64,000 nt of DNA from the NCBI RefSeq assembly GCF_050496545.1, contig NZ_JBNVZV010000008.1, positions 100,661-164,660 on the forward strand, read 5' to 3'. This document shows positions 53,954 through 62,453 of this stretch, one piece after another. Positions within the stretch are counted from its first letter, which is position 1; each line of letters begins with the position of its first letter. This DNA is from Phycicoccus avicenniae_A (lineage in GTDB: Bacteria > Actinomycetota > Actinomycetes > Actinomycetales > Dermatophilaceae). The notes under the pieces were generated by a model. That model had not been told where the DNA came from. It ran no database searches and saw nothing but the letters and a program-made list of their open reading frames with translations. The translations under genes and the position numbers were made by a program.

Positions 53954-53981
53954 CCGCCGCGCCGGGTCATCCGCGCGGCGG
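53954..53981. terminator. Hairpin between convergent DUF456 and DUF3040 genes
   Basis: CCGCCGCGC (53954-53962) pairs perfectly with GCGCGGCGG (53973-53981) around a ten-base loop, between two convergent stop codons. Likely a bidirectional terminator without a U-tract. Confidence 0.6.
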
Positions 53982-53985
53982 GGGC

Positions 53986-54369
53986 TCACCAGTTGTTCTC
54001 GCGGCGCTCCCAGCGCTCGTCGAGGCGGTCAAGGAGTGAGCTCTTCTTCCGGCCGCGGCCGGCCTTGGGCGCGACCCCGCCGTCCTGCTGGACCACCCCG
54101 AGACGCGCCTTGCGCGGTGGGGTGGCGGCGAAGGCGACGGCGGCGACCATGAGGGCGAAGCCGATGGCGCCCACCCACATCGTCGTGCTGATCCCGACGA
54201 TGACCAGGCCGAGGCCGGCGAGCGCCCCGACGGCACCGACGAGCCAGCGTCGACGCTGGAGCGCGGCGAGCCCGCTGCCCTGCATCTGCGACGCGAACTT
54301 CGGGTCCTCGGCGGCGAGCGCCTGCTCCATCTGGTCGAGCATCTTCTGCTCGTGGTCTGAGAGGGGCAC
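53986..54369 (-). CDS. DUF3040 membrane protein
   Basis: A 127-residue protein. The start MPLSDHEQKMLDQMEQALAAED is the DUF3040 signature. Two membrane helices follow (WLVGAVGALAGLGLVIVGIS and VGAIGFALMVAAVAFAATPP), then a basic C-terminus. The family is common near cell-division and wall genes of actinobacteria; function unknown. It is 59 bases downstream of the DNA polymerase IV gene. Confidence 0.92.
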   Translation of the reverse strand: MPLSDHEQKMLDQMEQALAAEDPKFASQMQGSGLAALQRRRWLVGAVGALAGLGLVIVGISTTMWVGAIGFALMVAAVAFAATPPRKARLGVVQQDGGVAPKAGRGRKKSSLLDRLDERWERRENNW

Positions 54370-54428
54370 TGATCCTCCCGTGGTCGGCCCGGGCGCCCGG
54401 CTGGGCGCCCCACGTTGTCCCTGAGACC

Positions 54429-55727
54429 TCAGGATAGGTCGCCGCGTCGCCGTGCGGAAGCGGATGGGTCACCTTGTGTGCGGACTGTGTCACGTTCCGG
54501 ACGGGAACCGGCCCGATCGAGCAGGCTCGCGGGCCGCACGACACCGGACCCGAAGCGGGCCCGGGCCCGGTCGACGGCGCGGTCGGCGTCGCGCCAGCCG
54601 TGCTCCGGTTCGCCGATGACGCCCTGGATCGGGGCCTCGTGGACCGGGACGAGGCCGGTCATCCGCACCCCGACGAGCCGGAGGCGGGCCCGCTGGAGCC
54701 CGAGGGCGTCGAAGAGGCCGACGGCGGCCTCGTGGACGGCCCGGCCGCTGTCGGTGGGCTCGCGCAGCGTGCGGGCCCGGGTGATCGTCGTGAAGTCGCT
54801 GAAGCGCACCTTGAGGGTGACGGTGCGCCCGGTCATCCCGGCGGCGCGCATCCGGGCCGCCGTGCGCTCGCTGAGGCCGAGCAGCCGGCGGCGGATCTCG
54901 GCGGCGTCGTCGATGTCGGCCTCGAAGGTCTGGTCGCTGCCGATGCTCTTCTCGCGCTGCTCGCGCTCGACGGGGCGGGGGTCGCGGCCCCAGGCCAGCT
55001 CGTGGAGGTGGTGCCCGGTGGCCTCGCCGAGCCCCCGGACGAGGGTGGCCAGCGGGGTGTGTGCGATGTCGGCGACGGTGCGCAGGCCGAGGCGCACCAG
55101 CGCCTCCTCGGTCTTGTCCCCCACGCCCCAGAGGGCGGCGACCGGCAGCTGCTGGACGAACGGCACGACCTCGTCGCGCGGGACGACGACCATCCCGTCG
55201 GGCTTGGCCAGGCCCGAGGCGAGCTTGGCGACGAACTTGCTCGGGGCGACCCCGACCGAGCAGGTGATGCCCTGCTCGTCGTGGACGGTGTCGCGGACCA
55301 GCTGCCCGATGGTGGCCGGGCTGCCCATCCGCCGGACCGCGCCCGAGACGTCGAGGAAGGCCTCGTCGAGGGAGAGCGGCTCGACGACGGGCGTCACCGC
55401 GCGGAAGGTCTCCATCACCCCGGCGGAGATCTGCGCGTAGAGCTCGTGGTCAGGGGCGAGCACCGTGGCCTGCGGGCAGAGCCGGCGGGCGCGGGACATC
55501 GGCATCGCGCTCGTGACCCCGAAGCGGCGGGCCTCGTAGGTGGCCGAGAGCACGACGCCGCGGGTGCCGCCGCCGACGATGACGGGCGTGCCGACGAGCT
55601 CGGGGTGGGACAGCAGGGTCGCCGAGGCGTAGAAGGCGTCCATGTCGACGTGCAGCACCGTGCAGCCGGTGTCGTCGGGCGGGCCGTCGGCGATGCGCTC
55701 GGGGAGGGCGAACTGGCGGCGGCTCAT
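54429..55727 (-). CDS. dinB: DNA polymerase IV (Y-family)
   Basis: A 432-residue translesion polymerase. The catalytic metal residues are Asp28/Asp30 in LHVDMDAFYAS and Asp121/Glu122 in PLSLDEAFLDVSG. GVAPSKFVAKLASGLAKPDG and the helix-hairpin-helix ALWGVGDKTEEALVRLGL follow, then the little-finger domain (GSDQTFEADIDDAAEIRRRL). I see no beta-clamp motif with certainty in the Arg-rich C-terminus. It lies downstream of dnaE2 and a methyltransferase on the same strand. No LexA box is directly upstream, so any SOS control would come by readthrough. Confidence 0.94.
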   Translation of the reverse strand: MSRRQFALPERIADGPPDDTGCTVLHVDMDAFYASATLLSHPELVGTPVIVGGGTRGVVLSATYEARRFGVTSAMPMSRARRLCPQATVLAPDHELYAQISAGVMETFRAVTPVVEPLSLDEAFLDVSGAVRRMGSPATIGQLVRDTVHDEQGITCSVGVAPSKFVAKLASGLAKPDGMVVVPRDEVVPFVQQLPVAALWGVGDKTEEALVRLGLRTVADIAHTPLATLVRGLGEATGHHLHELAWGRDPRPVEREQREKSIGSDQTFEADIDDAAEIRRRLLGLSERTAARMRAAGMTGRTVTLKVRFSDFTTITRARTLREPTDSGRAVHEAAVGLFDALGLQRARLRLVGVRMTGLVPVHEAPIQGVIGEPEHGWRDADRAVDRARARFGSGVVRPASLLDRAGSRPERDTVRTQGDPSASARRRGDLS

Positions 55728-55745
55728 CGGGTGCTCCCCCGGGAC

Positions 55746-56519
55746 TCAGTCCCTGGTCGCGAGGACGTGGAGGGCGCTGCCGAGGCTGCCGAGCAGCGGG
55801 TGCCCGGGCGCGGCGGCCGCGGCCTCCTCGAGGGCGGCCAGGGCGGTGCGGTCGGCCTCGGAGTCGAGGAGGGCCGAGGGGACGAGGTCGGCGAAGACCC
55901 GCACGCCCTGGACGTGGACGGGGCCGAGCCCGGCGGCCCGCACGAGGTCGAGGACGGCGTCCTCGTCGAAGCGGCGGGGCGCGGGGTCCTCCTCGCCCCA
56001 GCGGCCGTCGGGGCGCTCGAGGACGGCCCGGGCGCGCTCGAGGCGACCGGCGAGGGCGTGGGTGAGGACGGCGTGCAGCCGCTGGGCGACGACGAGGCTG
56101 AGCGTGCCACCCGGGGCGAGCAGCGCGGCGACCGCGGCCACGGCGGCCGCGGGGTCGTCGACGACCTCGAGGGTGCCGTGGAGGCAGACGAGGTCGAAGG
56201 CGGGGTCGGCGCCGACGAGGTCGCCGACGGTGTCGGCGTCGCCCTGGAGGGCGCGCACGTGGTCCTCGACGCCGCGCTCGGTGGCCCGGCGGCGCAGCGA
56301 GAAGAGGGCGTCGGGGCTGGGGTCGACGACGGTGAGCTCGTGGCCGGCGACGGCGAGCGGCACGGCGGTGCCGCCGGTGCCGCCCCCGAGGTCGAGGACC
56401 CGCAGCGGGCGGCCGAGCGCGGTGCGCCGCTGCTCGGTGTGGGCGTCGAGGACGCGCTGGACCGCCGTGGTGCGCGGTCCGCCCGCGGGGCCGGGGCGCC
56501 GGCCGCGGTGCTCGGGCAC
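55746..56519 (-). CDS. Class I SAM-dependent methyltransferase
   Basis: A 257-residue protein from GTG 56519 with GAGGAG upstream. LRVLDLGGGTGGTAVPLAV is SAM motif I, LTVVDPSPDALFSLR motif II, and FDLVCLHGTLEVVDDPAAAV then LLAPGGTLSLVVAQRLHAV the later strands. It is wedged between dnaE2 and dinB, with 45 and 18 bases either side. The pattern resembles tRNA- or small-molecule methyltransferases of the CmoA/BioC type; the substrate is unknown. Confidence 0.82.
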   Translation of the reverse strand: MPEHRGRRPGPAGGPRTTAVQRVLDAHTEQRRTALGRPLRVLDLGGGTGGTAVPLAVAGHELTVVDPSPDALFSLRRRATERGVEDHVRALQGDADTVGDLVGADPAFDLVCLHGTLEVVDDPAAAVAAVAALLAPGGTLSLVVAQRLHAVLTHALAGRLERARAVLERPDGRWGEEDPAPRRFDEDAVLDLVRAAGLGPVHVQGVRVFADLVPSALLDSEADRTALAALEEAAAAAPGHPLLGSLGSALHVLATRD

Positions 56520-56564
56520 GGTGGGTCTCCTCGTCGGGCGGGCGATGGCTGGGCGCGCTCCACC

Positions 56565-59500
56565 CTAGTGTCCCGAGCTGCCCGGGCTCGCGTGCCACAG
56601 CTTGCGCGACGGCAGGGCCGGTGCGGCGGCCGCGGCGGGCGGCACGACCGCGCCCGGCGGCGTGCCGGGGACCGGGCGGGGCAGGCCCCCGGGGTGGTCC
56701 AGGACCGGCGCGCCGCGCCCGGCCCGCGGGTCGGCCCCGGCCGGCTTGATGTCGGCGTACGGCGACTGCCGGAACCCCGAGGCGTGGACGAGGACCCGTC
56801 GGCCGGTGCGCTCGGCGGCCTCGCGGGCGGCGTGCTCGGCGGCCTCGGCCCGGGCGATCGCGTCGGCCTCCCCCGCCGCGATCGCCGCGCGCGCCCCGGC
56901 GGTGCCGCCGAGCTGCCAGGCGTCCCAGAGGGCGGCGAGCTCCCAGGCGCCGGTGGCCCGGATGGAGACGCCGCGCTCGCCGGTGCGCCGCAGCACGCCG
57001 CGCACGAGGAGCATCCAGGAGTGGAAGACCACGCCCGAGTAGGGGCCCTGGACGTCCTCGAAGAAGGTGCAGTCCGAGGGGCCGGTGCCGTCGTCGAGGG
57101 TGAGGAAGACGACCCGGCGCCCGGAGCGCACCGGCGGGGTCTGGGTGGCGACCTTGACGCCGGCGACCCACACCTCGCTGCGGCTGCGGGTGCCGACGAG
57201 GTCGCGGCTGCGGGTGACCCCGAGCGCGGTGAGCAGGGGGTCGTAGAACGCGACGACGTGCGCCGAGACGTCGAGGCCGAGGACGTCGAGCTCGGCGCGC
57301 ACCCGCTCGGGACCGGTGAGCTCGGGGAGGCCGGTGCCGGCGACGAGGGTCGGCCGGTCGCCGAGGTCGAGGGTCAGCTGGGTGGGCTGCTCGGCGGCCG
57401 GGACGACCTCGCGAGCCGCCTGGCTCTGCGCCCGGGCCCGGACCCGGACGTCGACACCGGCGTCCTGGACCTCGCGGGCGGCCGAGGTGGGCAGGGTGCG
57501 GCGCCGGCTCGGGCGGGGGCGCCCGCTCCCCCGGTCCCAGCGGTCGAGCTCGGCGACGTGGAGCAGCAGGTCGCGCCGGGTGACCCGCCCGCGGCGCCCG
57601 AGCCCGCCGTCGCCGGTGCCGTGGAGGGAGTCGAAGGCGCCGGCGAGCACGAGCCGCTCGATCACCGGACGGCTGACCCGGGCGCGGGTCCAGAAGTCGC
57701 CGAGGTCGGCGTACGGCTGGCCGGCGACGACGCGCGCCACCTCGGCCTCGTTGATGCCCTTGACGTCGGCGAGCGAGAGCCGGATGCCGTACGGCTGCGG
57801 GTCCTGCTTCCACCCCGGACCACCGGTCGAACGACGAGGACATGCCGCCTCCTCGCCCGGGCCGGCGGCATGTTCTCGTCGTTCGTCGGAGTCGTCGGCG
57901 GGGGTCTCGACGACGGGCTCGATGCGGTAGGTGTCGCCGGAGGCGTTGACGTCGAGGCCGAGGACGGGGATGCCGAAGGAGCGGGCGTCGTCGAGGAGGA
58001 GCCGCTTGGGGTACATCCCCGGGTCGTGGGTGAGGATGCCGGAGAGGAAGGCCGCCGGGTGGTGGGTCTTCAGCCAGGCCGAGTGGTAGGTGGGCAGCGC
58101 GAAGGCCGCGGCGTGCGCCTTGCAGAACCCGAAGGACGCGAAGGACTTCAGCACCTCCCAGATCCGGTCGCGGTCCTCGGCGGCGTAGCCCCGGGCGGCG
58201 GCCGCCGGGCGCCACCACGCCTCGACCTCCTCCTGGCCGTGCGGCGTGCCCATCGAGCGGCGGACCTCGTCGGCCTGGGCGAGGGTGACGCCGGTGGTCT
58301 CGGCGACGATGAGCAGCACCTGCTCGTGGAAGACGACGACCCCCTCGGTCTCGGCCAGCGCCGGGACGAGGCTGGGATGGAGGAAGCGCGTCTCGCGCCA
58401 GCCGTGCCGGGACTCGAGGAACGGCGTGATCATGTCGGACTTGACCGGCCCGGGCCGGAACAGCGAGATGTCGACGATGAGGTCGTCGAAGGCCGTGGGC
58501 CCGAGCTTGCCGACGAGCTCGCGCTGGCCGGGGCTCTCGATCTGGAACATCCCGAGGGTGCGGGTGGTGCGGATGAGCTCGAAGGTGTCGGGGTCGTCGA
58601 GCGTGACCTCGCGCTCGTCGTCGAGGTCGATGCGCTGCCCGCTCACCCGCTCGACCTCGGCGACGGCGTGGGCCATCGAGGACTGCATCCGGATGCCGAG
58701 GACGTCGAGCTTGAGGAAGCCGAGGGTCTCGACGTCGTCCTTGTCGAACTGGCTCATCGGGAAGCCGAGCCAGGAGGCCTCGACGGGGGTGCGGTCGAGC
58801 ATCCCGGCGTTGGACAGCACGACGCCGCACGGGTGCAGGGCGATGTGCCGCGGCAGGCCGTCGAGGGACTCGACGAGGTCGAAGAACTGTGCGAGGCGCG
58901 GGCTGTCGAGACCGCGGCTGCGCAGCTCGGGGAGGTCGGCGATGGCGTGCCGGGCGTCCTTGGCCCGCACGTGCGGGAAGGCCTTGGCGATCTCGTCGAC
59001 CTCGACCGGTGGCATCCCGAGCGCGGCCCCGACGTCGCGGACGGCGTGACGCACCTTGTAGGTGTCCATCATCGAGACGCAGGTGACGCGCTCGCCGCCG
59101 AAGCGCTCGAGGACGGCCTCGTAGATCTCGGTGCGGCGGGCCGACTCGACGTCGACGTCGATGTCGGGCAGCTCGGCGCGCAGCGGGGAGCAGAAGCGCT
59201 CCATGAGGAGGCGGTGGCGGATGGGGTCGACGCCGCTGATGCCGAGCAGGTGGTTGACGAGGCTGCCGGCGCCCGAACCGCGGGCGGCGACCCGCACGCC
59301 GCGGGCGCGGATGAGGTCGGTGACCTCGGCGACGGTGAGGAAGTACGTGGGGTAGCCGAGCGAGCGGATGACGGTGAGCTCGGCGTCGAGGCGGTCGAGG
59401 ACGACCCGCCGCTCGGTGTCGCCGGCGCCCGGGTAGCGCCGCTCGACCCCGGCCCGGCACTTCTGCGCGAGGACGTCCATCGGGTCGGTGCCGGGCTCGA

Positions 59501-60506
59501 TGCCGAGGACCTCCGGCTCGGGCAGGTGCACCGCCCCGATGCCGAGGTCGTCGCGGGCGTCCTGGGTGCACTCGGCGGCCAGCCGGGCGGTCATCACGAG
59601 CAGGCGGTCGGCGCGGGCGGTGTCGCCGGAGGTGACCTCGAGGGCGCGGGCGCGCATCGTGTCGGTGCCGGCGAGGTGGCCGGCGTCGGTGACGCGGTCG
59701 AGGTGGCGGGAGTCGAGGACGACGAGGCGGCGCGCGGCGTCGAGGACGTCGACGGTGCGGACCTGGCCGGGCTCGGCGTGCCGGACGGCGGCGGACAGGA
59801 CGGCCGGCAGCCCCGCAGCGTCGGCGAGGCCGAGGAGACGGGCGGCGTGCGAGCGGCAGCCCGGGGTGCCCTCGGGGCCGCCGTGGAGGACGACCTCGAC
59901 GGCGAGGGCGTCGCGGGGCAGGAGGGCGCGCCAGCGGGCGAGGAGTGTGCGGGCGTGCTCGCGCTCCCCGGCGAGGACCGCCCGGCCGACGTCGGAGTCC
60001 GGGCCGAGCAGGACGACGAGGCGGGCCGGGGCGCCCGGATCGGCGCCGCGGGACCACGTGGCGAGGAGCTCGGGGGTGGTGACCGGGACGCCGCGCTCGC
60101 CGCGCAGGTGGGTGCCGGTGACGAGCCGGCACAGCGCCGCCCAGCCGGCCCCGGCGCCCGTGCCGGCGGCCCCGCCGCGGGCCAGGACGGTGACCCGCGG
60201 CCGGCGCGGGTCGACGATCGCCCCGCCGCGCACCGGGGTGCGGGTGGGCCGGGCCGGGCGGGCGTGCGGGTCGGGGACGAGGTCGGTGACGGCGAGGTCG
60301 ACGCCGAGGACCGGGTCGAGGCCGGCGGACCCGCAGGCCTGGGCGAACCGGATCGCGCCGTAGAGGCCGTCGCGGTCGGTGAGGGCGAGCGCGCCCTGGC
60401 CGAGCTCGGCGGCGCGGGCGACGAGGTCCTCGGGGGGCGAGGCGCCGTAGCGCATCGAGAACCCGGAGGCGACGTGGAGGTGGGCGAAGCCGTCGGGGCC
60501 GGGCAC
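56565..60506 (-). CDS. dnaE2: Error-prone DNA polymerase DnaE2 (with in-frame palindromic insertion)
   Basis: A 1313-residue C-family polymerase, longer than the usual ~1050-1100. The N-terminal PHP domain starts FAHLHVASGFSMRYG. The catalytic core has ARGSGAGSLVNHLLG (408-422) and the three aspartates of PDIDVDVES (Asp448, 450, 452). YKVRHAVRDVGAALG, ASFGFCKAHAAAFALPTYHSAWLK and an OB domain follow. Residues about 874-893 (ERREHAAGPGEEAACPRRST) are encoded by a 58-base palindrome just before GIRLSLADVKGI, at a variable spot between conserved blocks. GTG 60506 has GAGG upstream. Role: SOS mutagenesis. Confidence 0.93.
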   Translation of the reverse strand: MPGPDGFAHLHVASGFSMRYGASPPEDLVARAAELGQGALALTDRDGLYGAIRFAQACGSAGLDPVLGVDLAVTDLVPDPHARPARPTRTPVRGGAIVDPRRPRVTVLARGGAAGTGAGAGWAALCRLVTGTHLRGERGVPVTTPELLATWSRGADPGAPARLVVLLGPDSDVGRAVLAGEREHARTLLARWRALLPRDALAVEVVLHGGPEGTPGCRSHAARLLGLADAAGLPAVLSAAVRHAEPGQVRTVDVLDAARRLVVLDSRHLDRVTDAGHLAGTDTMRARALEVTSGDTARADRLLVMTARLAAECTQDARDDLGIGAVHLPEPEVLGIEPGTDPMDVLAQKCRAGVERRYPGAGDTERRVVLDRLDAELTVIRSLGYPTYFLTVAEVTDLIRARGVRVAARGSGAGSLVNHLLGISGVDPIRHRLLMERFCSPLRAELPDIDVDVESARRTEIYEAVLERFGGERVTCVSMMDTYKVRHAVRDVGAALGMPPVEVDEIAKAFPHVRAKDARHAIADLPELRSRGLDSPRLAQFFDLVESLDGLPRHIALHPCGVVLSNAGMLDRTPVEASWLGFPMSQFDKDDVETLGFLKLDVLGIRMQSSMAHAVAEVERVSGQRIDLDDEREVTLDDPDTFELIRTTRTLGMFQIESPGQRELVGKLGPTAFDDLIVDISLFRPGPVKSDMITPFLESRHGWRETRFLHPSLVPALAETEGVVVFHEQVLLIVAETTGVTLAQADEVRRSMGTPHGQEEVEAWWRPAAAARGYAAEDRDRIWEVLKSFASFGFCKAHAAAFALPTYHSAWLKTHHPAAFLSGILTHDPGMYPKRLLLDDARSFGIPVLGLDVNASGDTYRIEPVVETPADDSDERREHAAGPGEEAACPRRSTGGPGWKQDPQPYGIRLSLADVKGINEAEVARVVAGQPYADLGDFWTRARVSRPVIERLVLAGAFDSLHGTGDGGLGRRGRVTRRDLLLHVAELDRWDRGSGRPRPSRRRTLPTSAAREVQDAGVDVRVRARAQSQAAREVVPAAEQPTQLTLDLGDRPTLVAGTGLPELTGPERVRAELDVLGLDVSAHVVAFYDPLLTALGVTRSRDLVGTRSRSEVWVAGVKVATQTPPVRSGRRVVFLTLDDGTGPSDCTFFEDVQGPYSGVVFHSWMLLVRGVLRRTGERGVSIRATGAWELAALWDAWQLGGTAGARAAIAAGEADAIARAEAAEHAAREAAERTGRRVLVHASGFRQSPYADIKPAGADPRAGRGAPVLDHPGGLPRPVPGTPPGAVVPPAAAAAPALPSRKLWHASPGSSGH
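57828..57885. repeat. 58-base palindromic element inside dnaE2 (copy 2)
   Basis: Arms 57828-57849 and 57864-57885 (22 bases each) pair completely, with one G-T wobble. The right 20 bases, CGGCATGTTCTCGTCGTTCG, are identical to those of the element at 21510-21567. CCGGT precedes both copies and GTC follows both. If those flanks belong to the unit it is 66 bases (22 codons), which would explain an in-frame insertion. Confidence 0.88.
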
Positions 60507-60515
60507 GGCCGGGCC

Positions 60516-60932
60516 TCAGGCCGAGCGGACGGGGACCAGCCGCCGGGTGGCCGGGTGGACGGCGGGGACGCCGAGGCGCGCCGCGACGAGGTCGACGAAG
60601 GTCTCGGCCTCGCGCAGCAGGTCGTCGGCCTCGCGGGCGCTGACCCGTACCAGCCCGGTCTCGACCCCGACCCGCTGCCCGGTGACGCCGGCGAACCGGT
60701 CGGCCCACTCGGCGAGCTCGGGGGCGGTGCGCGCGGCGAGCGCCCAGACGTCGTGCGGCCCGTTGCCGGCCGGGGCGGCGCCGGCGCGGGAGGAGACGAG
60801 GGCGGCCGCGGCCCGCAGCGCGGCGAGCGTGGCGTCGAGGTGGCGCGCGGAGGCGAGGGTGTCGGTGTAGCCGCGGGTCAGGGCCTCGCGGGAGCGTTCG
60901 AGGAGGTCGAGGGTGGTCTCGGCGTGGGGCAT
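60516..60932 (-). CDS. SAV_6107-family HEPN domain protein
   Basis: A 138-residue, mostly helical protein from ATG 60932 with AGGAG upstream. The pattern LLERSREALTRGYTDTLASARHLDATLAALRAAAALV and APELAEWADRFAG fits the HEPN-like family that accompanies actinobacterial dnaE2. The RX4-6H catalytic motif of HEPN nucleases is not evident, so RNase activity is doubtful. It sits nine bases upstream of dnaE2 and eleven bases downstream of the DUF6504 gene, in one apparent operon. Confidence 0.82.
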   Translation of the reverse strand: MPHAETTLDLLERSREALTRGYTDTLASARHLDATLAALRAAAALVSSRAGAAPAGNGPHDVWALAARTAPELAEWADRFAGVTGQRVGVETGLVRVSAREADDLLREAETFVDLVAARLGVPAVHPATRRLVPVRSA

Positions 60933-60943
60933 CGCGTGTCTCC

Positions 60944-61270
60944 TCAGTCGTGGGCCCGCAGGAGGAGCCAGTGGTCGTCGTCGCGGCCGAGGTCGAAGAC
61001 CCCGGCGCTGCCGGACGGGGGCCGGGCCTCGACCCGCCAGACCCTCCGCTCGGTGTCGGTGGGGCCCTCGGGGTGCTCGCCGACCTCGCGCCACCACGCC
61101 CGCCGCTCCTGCCAGGCGTCGAGGACGGCGCACACGGTGTAGCGCCGGCCGCGCCAGACGAAGGAGCGCGGGGCGTCGTCGTGGAGGGTGCCGGCGCGGC
61201 TCGCCGCGGCGGTGTCGGTGGCCCGCTCCCCCGTGGCGACCTGGAGCGGCGCGTCGTGGCGACGGACCAT
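60944..61270 (-). CDS. DUF6504 family protein of the dnaE2 operon
   Basis: A 108-residue protein from ATG 61270 with GGAGG eight bases upstream. The core is RSFVWRGRRYTVCAVLDAWQERRAWW and RRVWRVEARPPSGSAGVFDLGRDD then HWLLLRAHD. In other actinobacteria this family sits between imuB and dnaE2. Here it is the first gene after a perfect LexA box, with no imuA'/imuB upstream. It probably belongs to the SOS mutasome, function unknown. Confidence 0.85.
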   Translation of the reverse strand: MVRRHDAPLQVATGERATDTAAASRAGTLHDDAPRSFVWRGRRYTVCAVLDAWQERRAWWREVGEHPEGPTDTERRVWRVEARPPSGSAGVFDLGRDDDHWLLLRAHD

Positions 61271-61347
61271 GGGACACCTCCGGGTGGGCAGCACCGATCG
61301 CCCGACGGGCGGACTGCCCCGCCGGCGCGACCCGGTGGATGGAGTGA

Positions 61348-61363
61348 TCGAACATGCGTTCGA
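61348..61363 (-). promoter_or_regulatory. LexA (SOS) box upstream of the dnaE2 operon
   Basis: TCGAACATGCGTTCGA matches the actinobacterial LexA consensus TCGAAC-N4-GTTCGA perfectly. On the minus strand a TACAGT -10-like box (61380-61375) precedes it by 11 bases, placing the operator at the transcription start. It should control DUF6504, HEPN, dnaE2 and perhaps the methyltransferase and dinB. Confidence 0.88.
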
Positions 61364-61445
61364 CTACTCCGTCCACTGTACCCCGGGGGTCCGACGTCGC
61401 GTCAAGCCGTTCGGAGGAACCCGCGACGCCGCCCCCGGCGGGAGG

Positions 61446-61775
61446 TCAGGCGCGGGGCTGGATCTCCCCCATCGGCCCGAAGCCGGTGACCTCCTCGGCG
61501 TCCACGTAGATGATCTGCGGCTGCGCGGAGACGATGTCGGGCATCTCGGCCATGAACCGCTCGACGTGGGCCTTGCGCATGTGCTCGGCCCCGGCGTCAC
61601 CGTCGCGGAAACCCTCGATGCACACGAAGGTGTTCGGCTCGTGGACGCTCTCGGAGAACTCGAAGAAGACGTTGCCCGGCTCGGCCGTGACGTGCTCGAC
61701 GTAGAACTGCGAGAGCTCCTTCCACTCCTCGAGCCTGTCCTCGCGGATGGGGAACTTCACGGTGATGAGGATCAT
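61446..61775 (-). CDS. Antibiotic-biosynthesis-monooxygenase (ABM) fold protein
   Basis: A 109-residue protein from ATG 61775 with AAAGGA upstream. MILITVKFPIREDRLEEWKEL, PGNVFFEFSESVHEPNTFVCIEGF and HMRKAHVERFMAEMPDIVS are the strands and helix of the dimeric ferredoxin-like ABM fold (YgiN type). Such proteins act on quinones or aromatic intermediates or merely bind them. It is the last gene of the minus-strand group with the DUF1097 protein and alcohol dehydrogenase. Confidence 0.88.
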   Translation of the reverse strand: MILITVKFPIREDRLEEWKELSQFYVEHVTAEPGNVFFEFSESVHEPNTFVCIEGFRDGDAGAEHMRKAHVERFMAEMPDIVSAQPQIIYVDAEEVTGFGPMGEIQPRA

Positions 61776-61884
61776 CGGGGGTCCTTTCTCGGGGAGTGGG
61801 TCGTGCGCCGTCACGCTACGGGGCGGCCCGACCCGGTGGCGGTGGGGCCACCGGGCCGGGCCCGGGGTGGGGGGTGGGGCAGGG

Positions 61885-62391
61885 TCAGGCGGTGGCGGGC
61901 GAGGCCGGCGGCTCGGCGGCGGGCGGCTGGGCCGCGGGCGAGCGGCCGTCGACCATCGCCTGGATGCGGGCACCGGCCACGGCCGAGGCCCATCCGAGCA
62001 CCGCCCCGATGACGATCGCGAGCACCGTCGGCCAGACGTCGACGGCGTTGCCGAACAGCGACGCGGCGCCGAAGAACGCCCCGGGGATGAAGGACAGCAC
62101 GTGCCAGCCGGCCTGCAGGCACATCGCGGCGGCGATCACCGCCACCCCGATCGCCAGCGCACCCGGGACCGGGACGTGTCCGGCGAACCACACGGCCAGC
62201 CAGCCGTACAGCACGCCCGAGAGCGCCGAGGCGAGGACGCGCACGAACCCGTCACGCCCGCCGCCGGCGGCGAAGAACCCCGCCCAGACGATGAACGCGA
62301 TCCAGGTGACCAGGCCCAGCTCGGTGCTGACCTGGGTCCAGACACCCGCGAGGACGCCGATCGAGACGGCGACGCCGATGTAGCTCTTCAT
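61885..62391 (-). CDS. DUF1097 membrane protein
   Basis: A 168-residue protein from ATG 62391. Five membrane helices are visible (IGVAVSIGVLAGVWTQV, GLVTWIAFIVWAGFFAAG, VRVLASALSGVLYGWLAVWF, ALAIGVAVIAAAMCLQAGW, WPTVLAIVIGAVLGWASAVAG) before a Pro/Ala-rich tail. DUF1097 proteins are of unknown function. It lies between an alcohol dehydrogenase and an ABM-fold gene on the same strand, so it may move a substrate or product of that pathway (inference). Confidence 0.88.
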   Translation of the reverse strand: MKSYIGVAVSIGVLAGVWTQVSTELGLVTWIAFIVWAGFFAAGGGRDGFVRVLASALSGVLYGWLAVWFAGHVPVPGALAIGVAVIAAAMCLQAGWHVLSFIPGAFFGAASLFGNAVDVWPTVLAIVIGAVLGWASAVAGARIQAMVDGRSPAAQPPAAEPPASPATA

Positions 62392-62453
62392 GACGGACTC
62401 CTTTGTCCGAGAGGGAGGTTGCGAGAGAGGGTGCGCCGAGGGCCGGAGCCCGG

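Noticed and set aside
54474..61142. A 2222-codon open frame on the plus strand, and a 1752-codon frame at 55450-60708 on the minus strand
   Set aside because: Both are shadows of dnaE2, dinB and neighbouring genes in high-G+C DNA. Their translations are Arg/Pro- or Glu/Val/Gly-rich with no domain, while the real genes show full catalytic motifs.
61250..61376. A frame beginning inside or before the LexA box at 61348-61363 that joins the HEPN gene (286 codons)
   Set aside because: It runs out of frame through DUF6504 with an Arg/His-rich translation; the HEPN gene has its own ribosome site and ATG at 60932.
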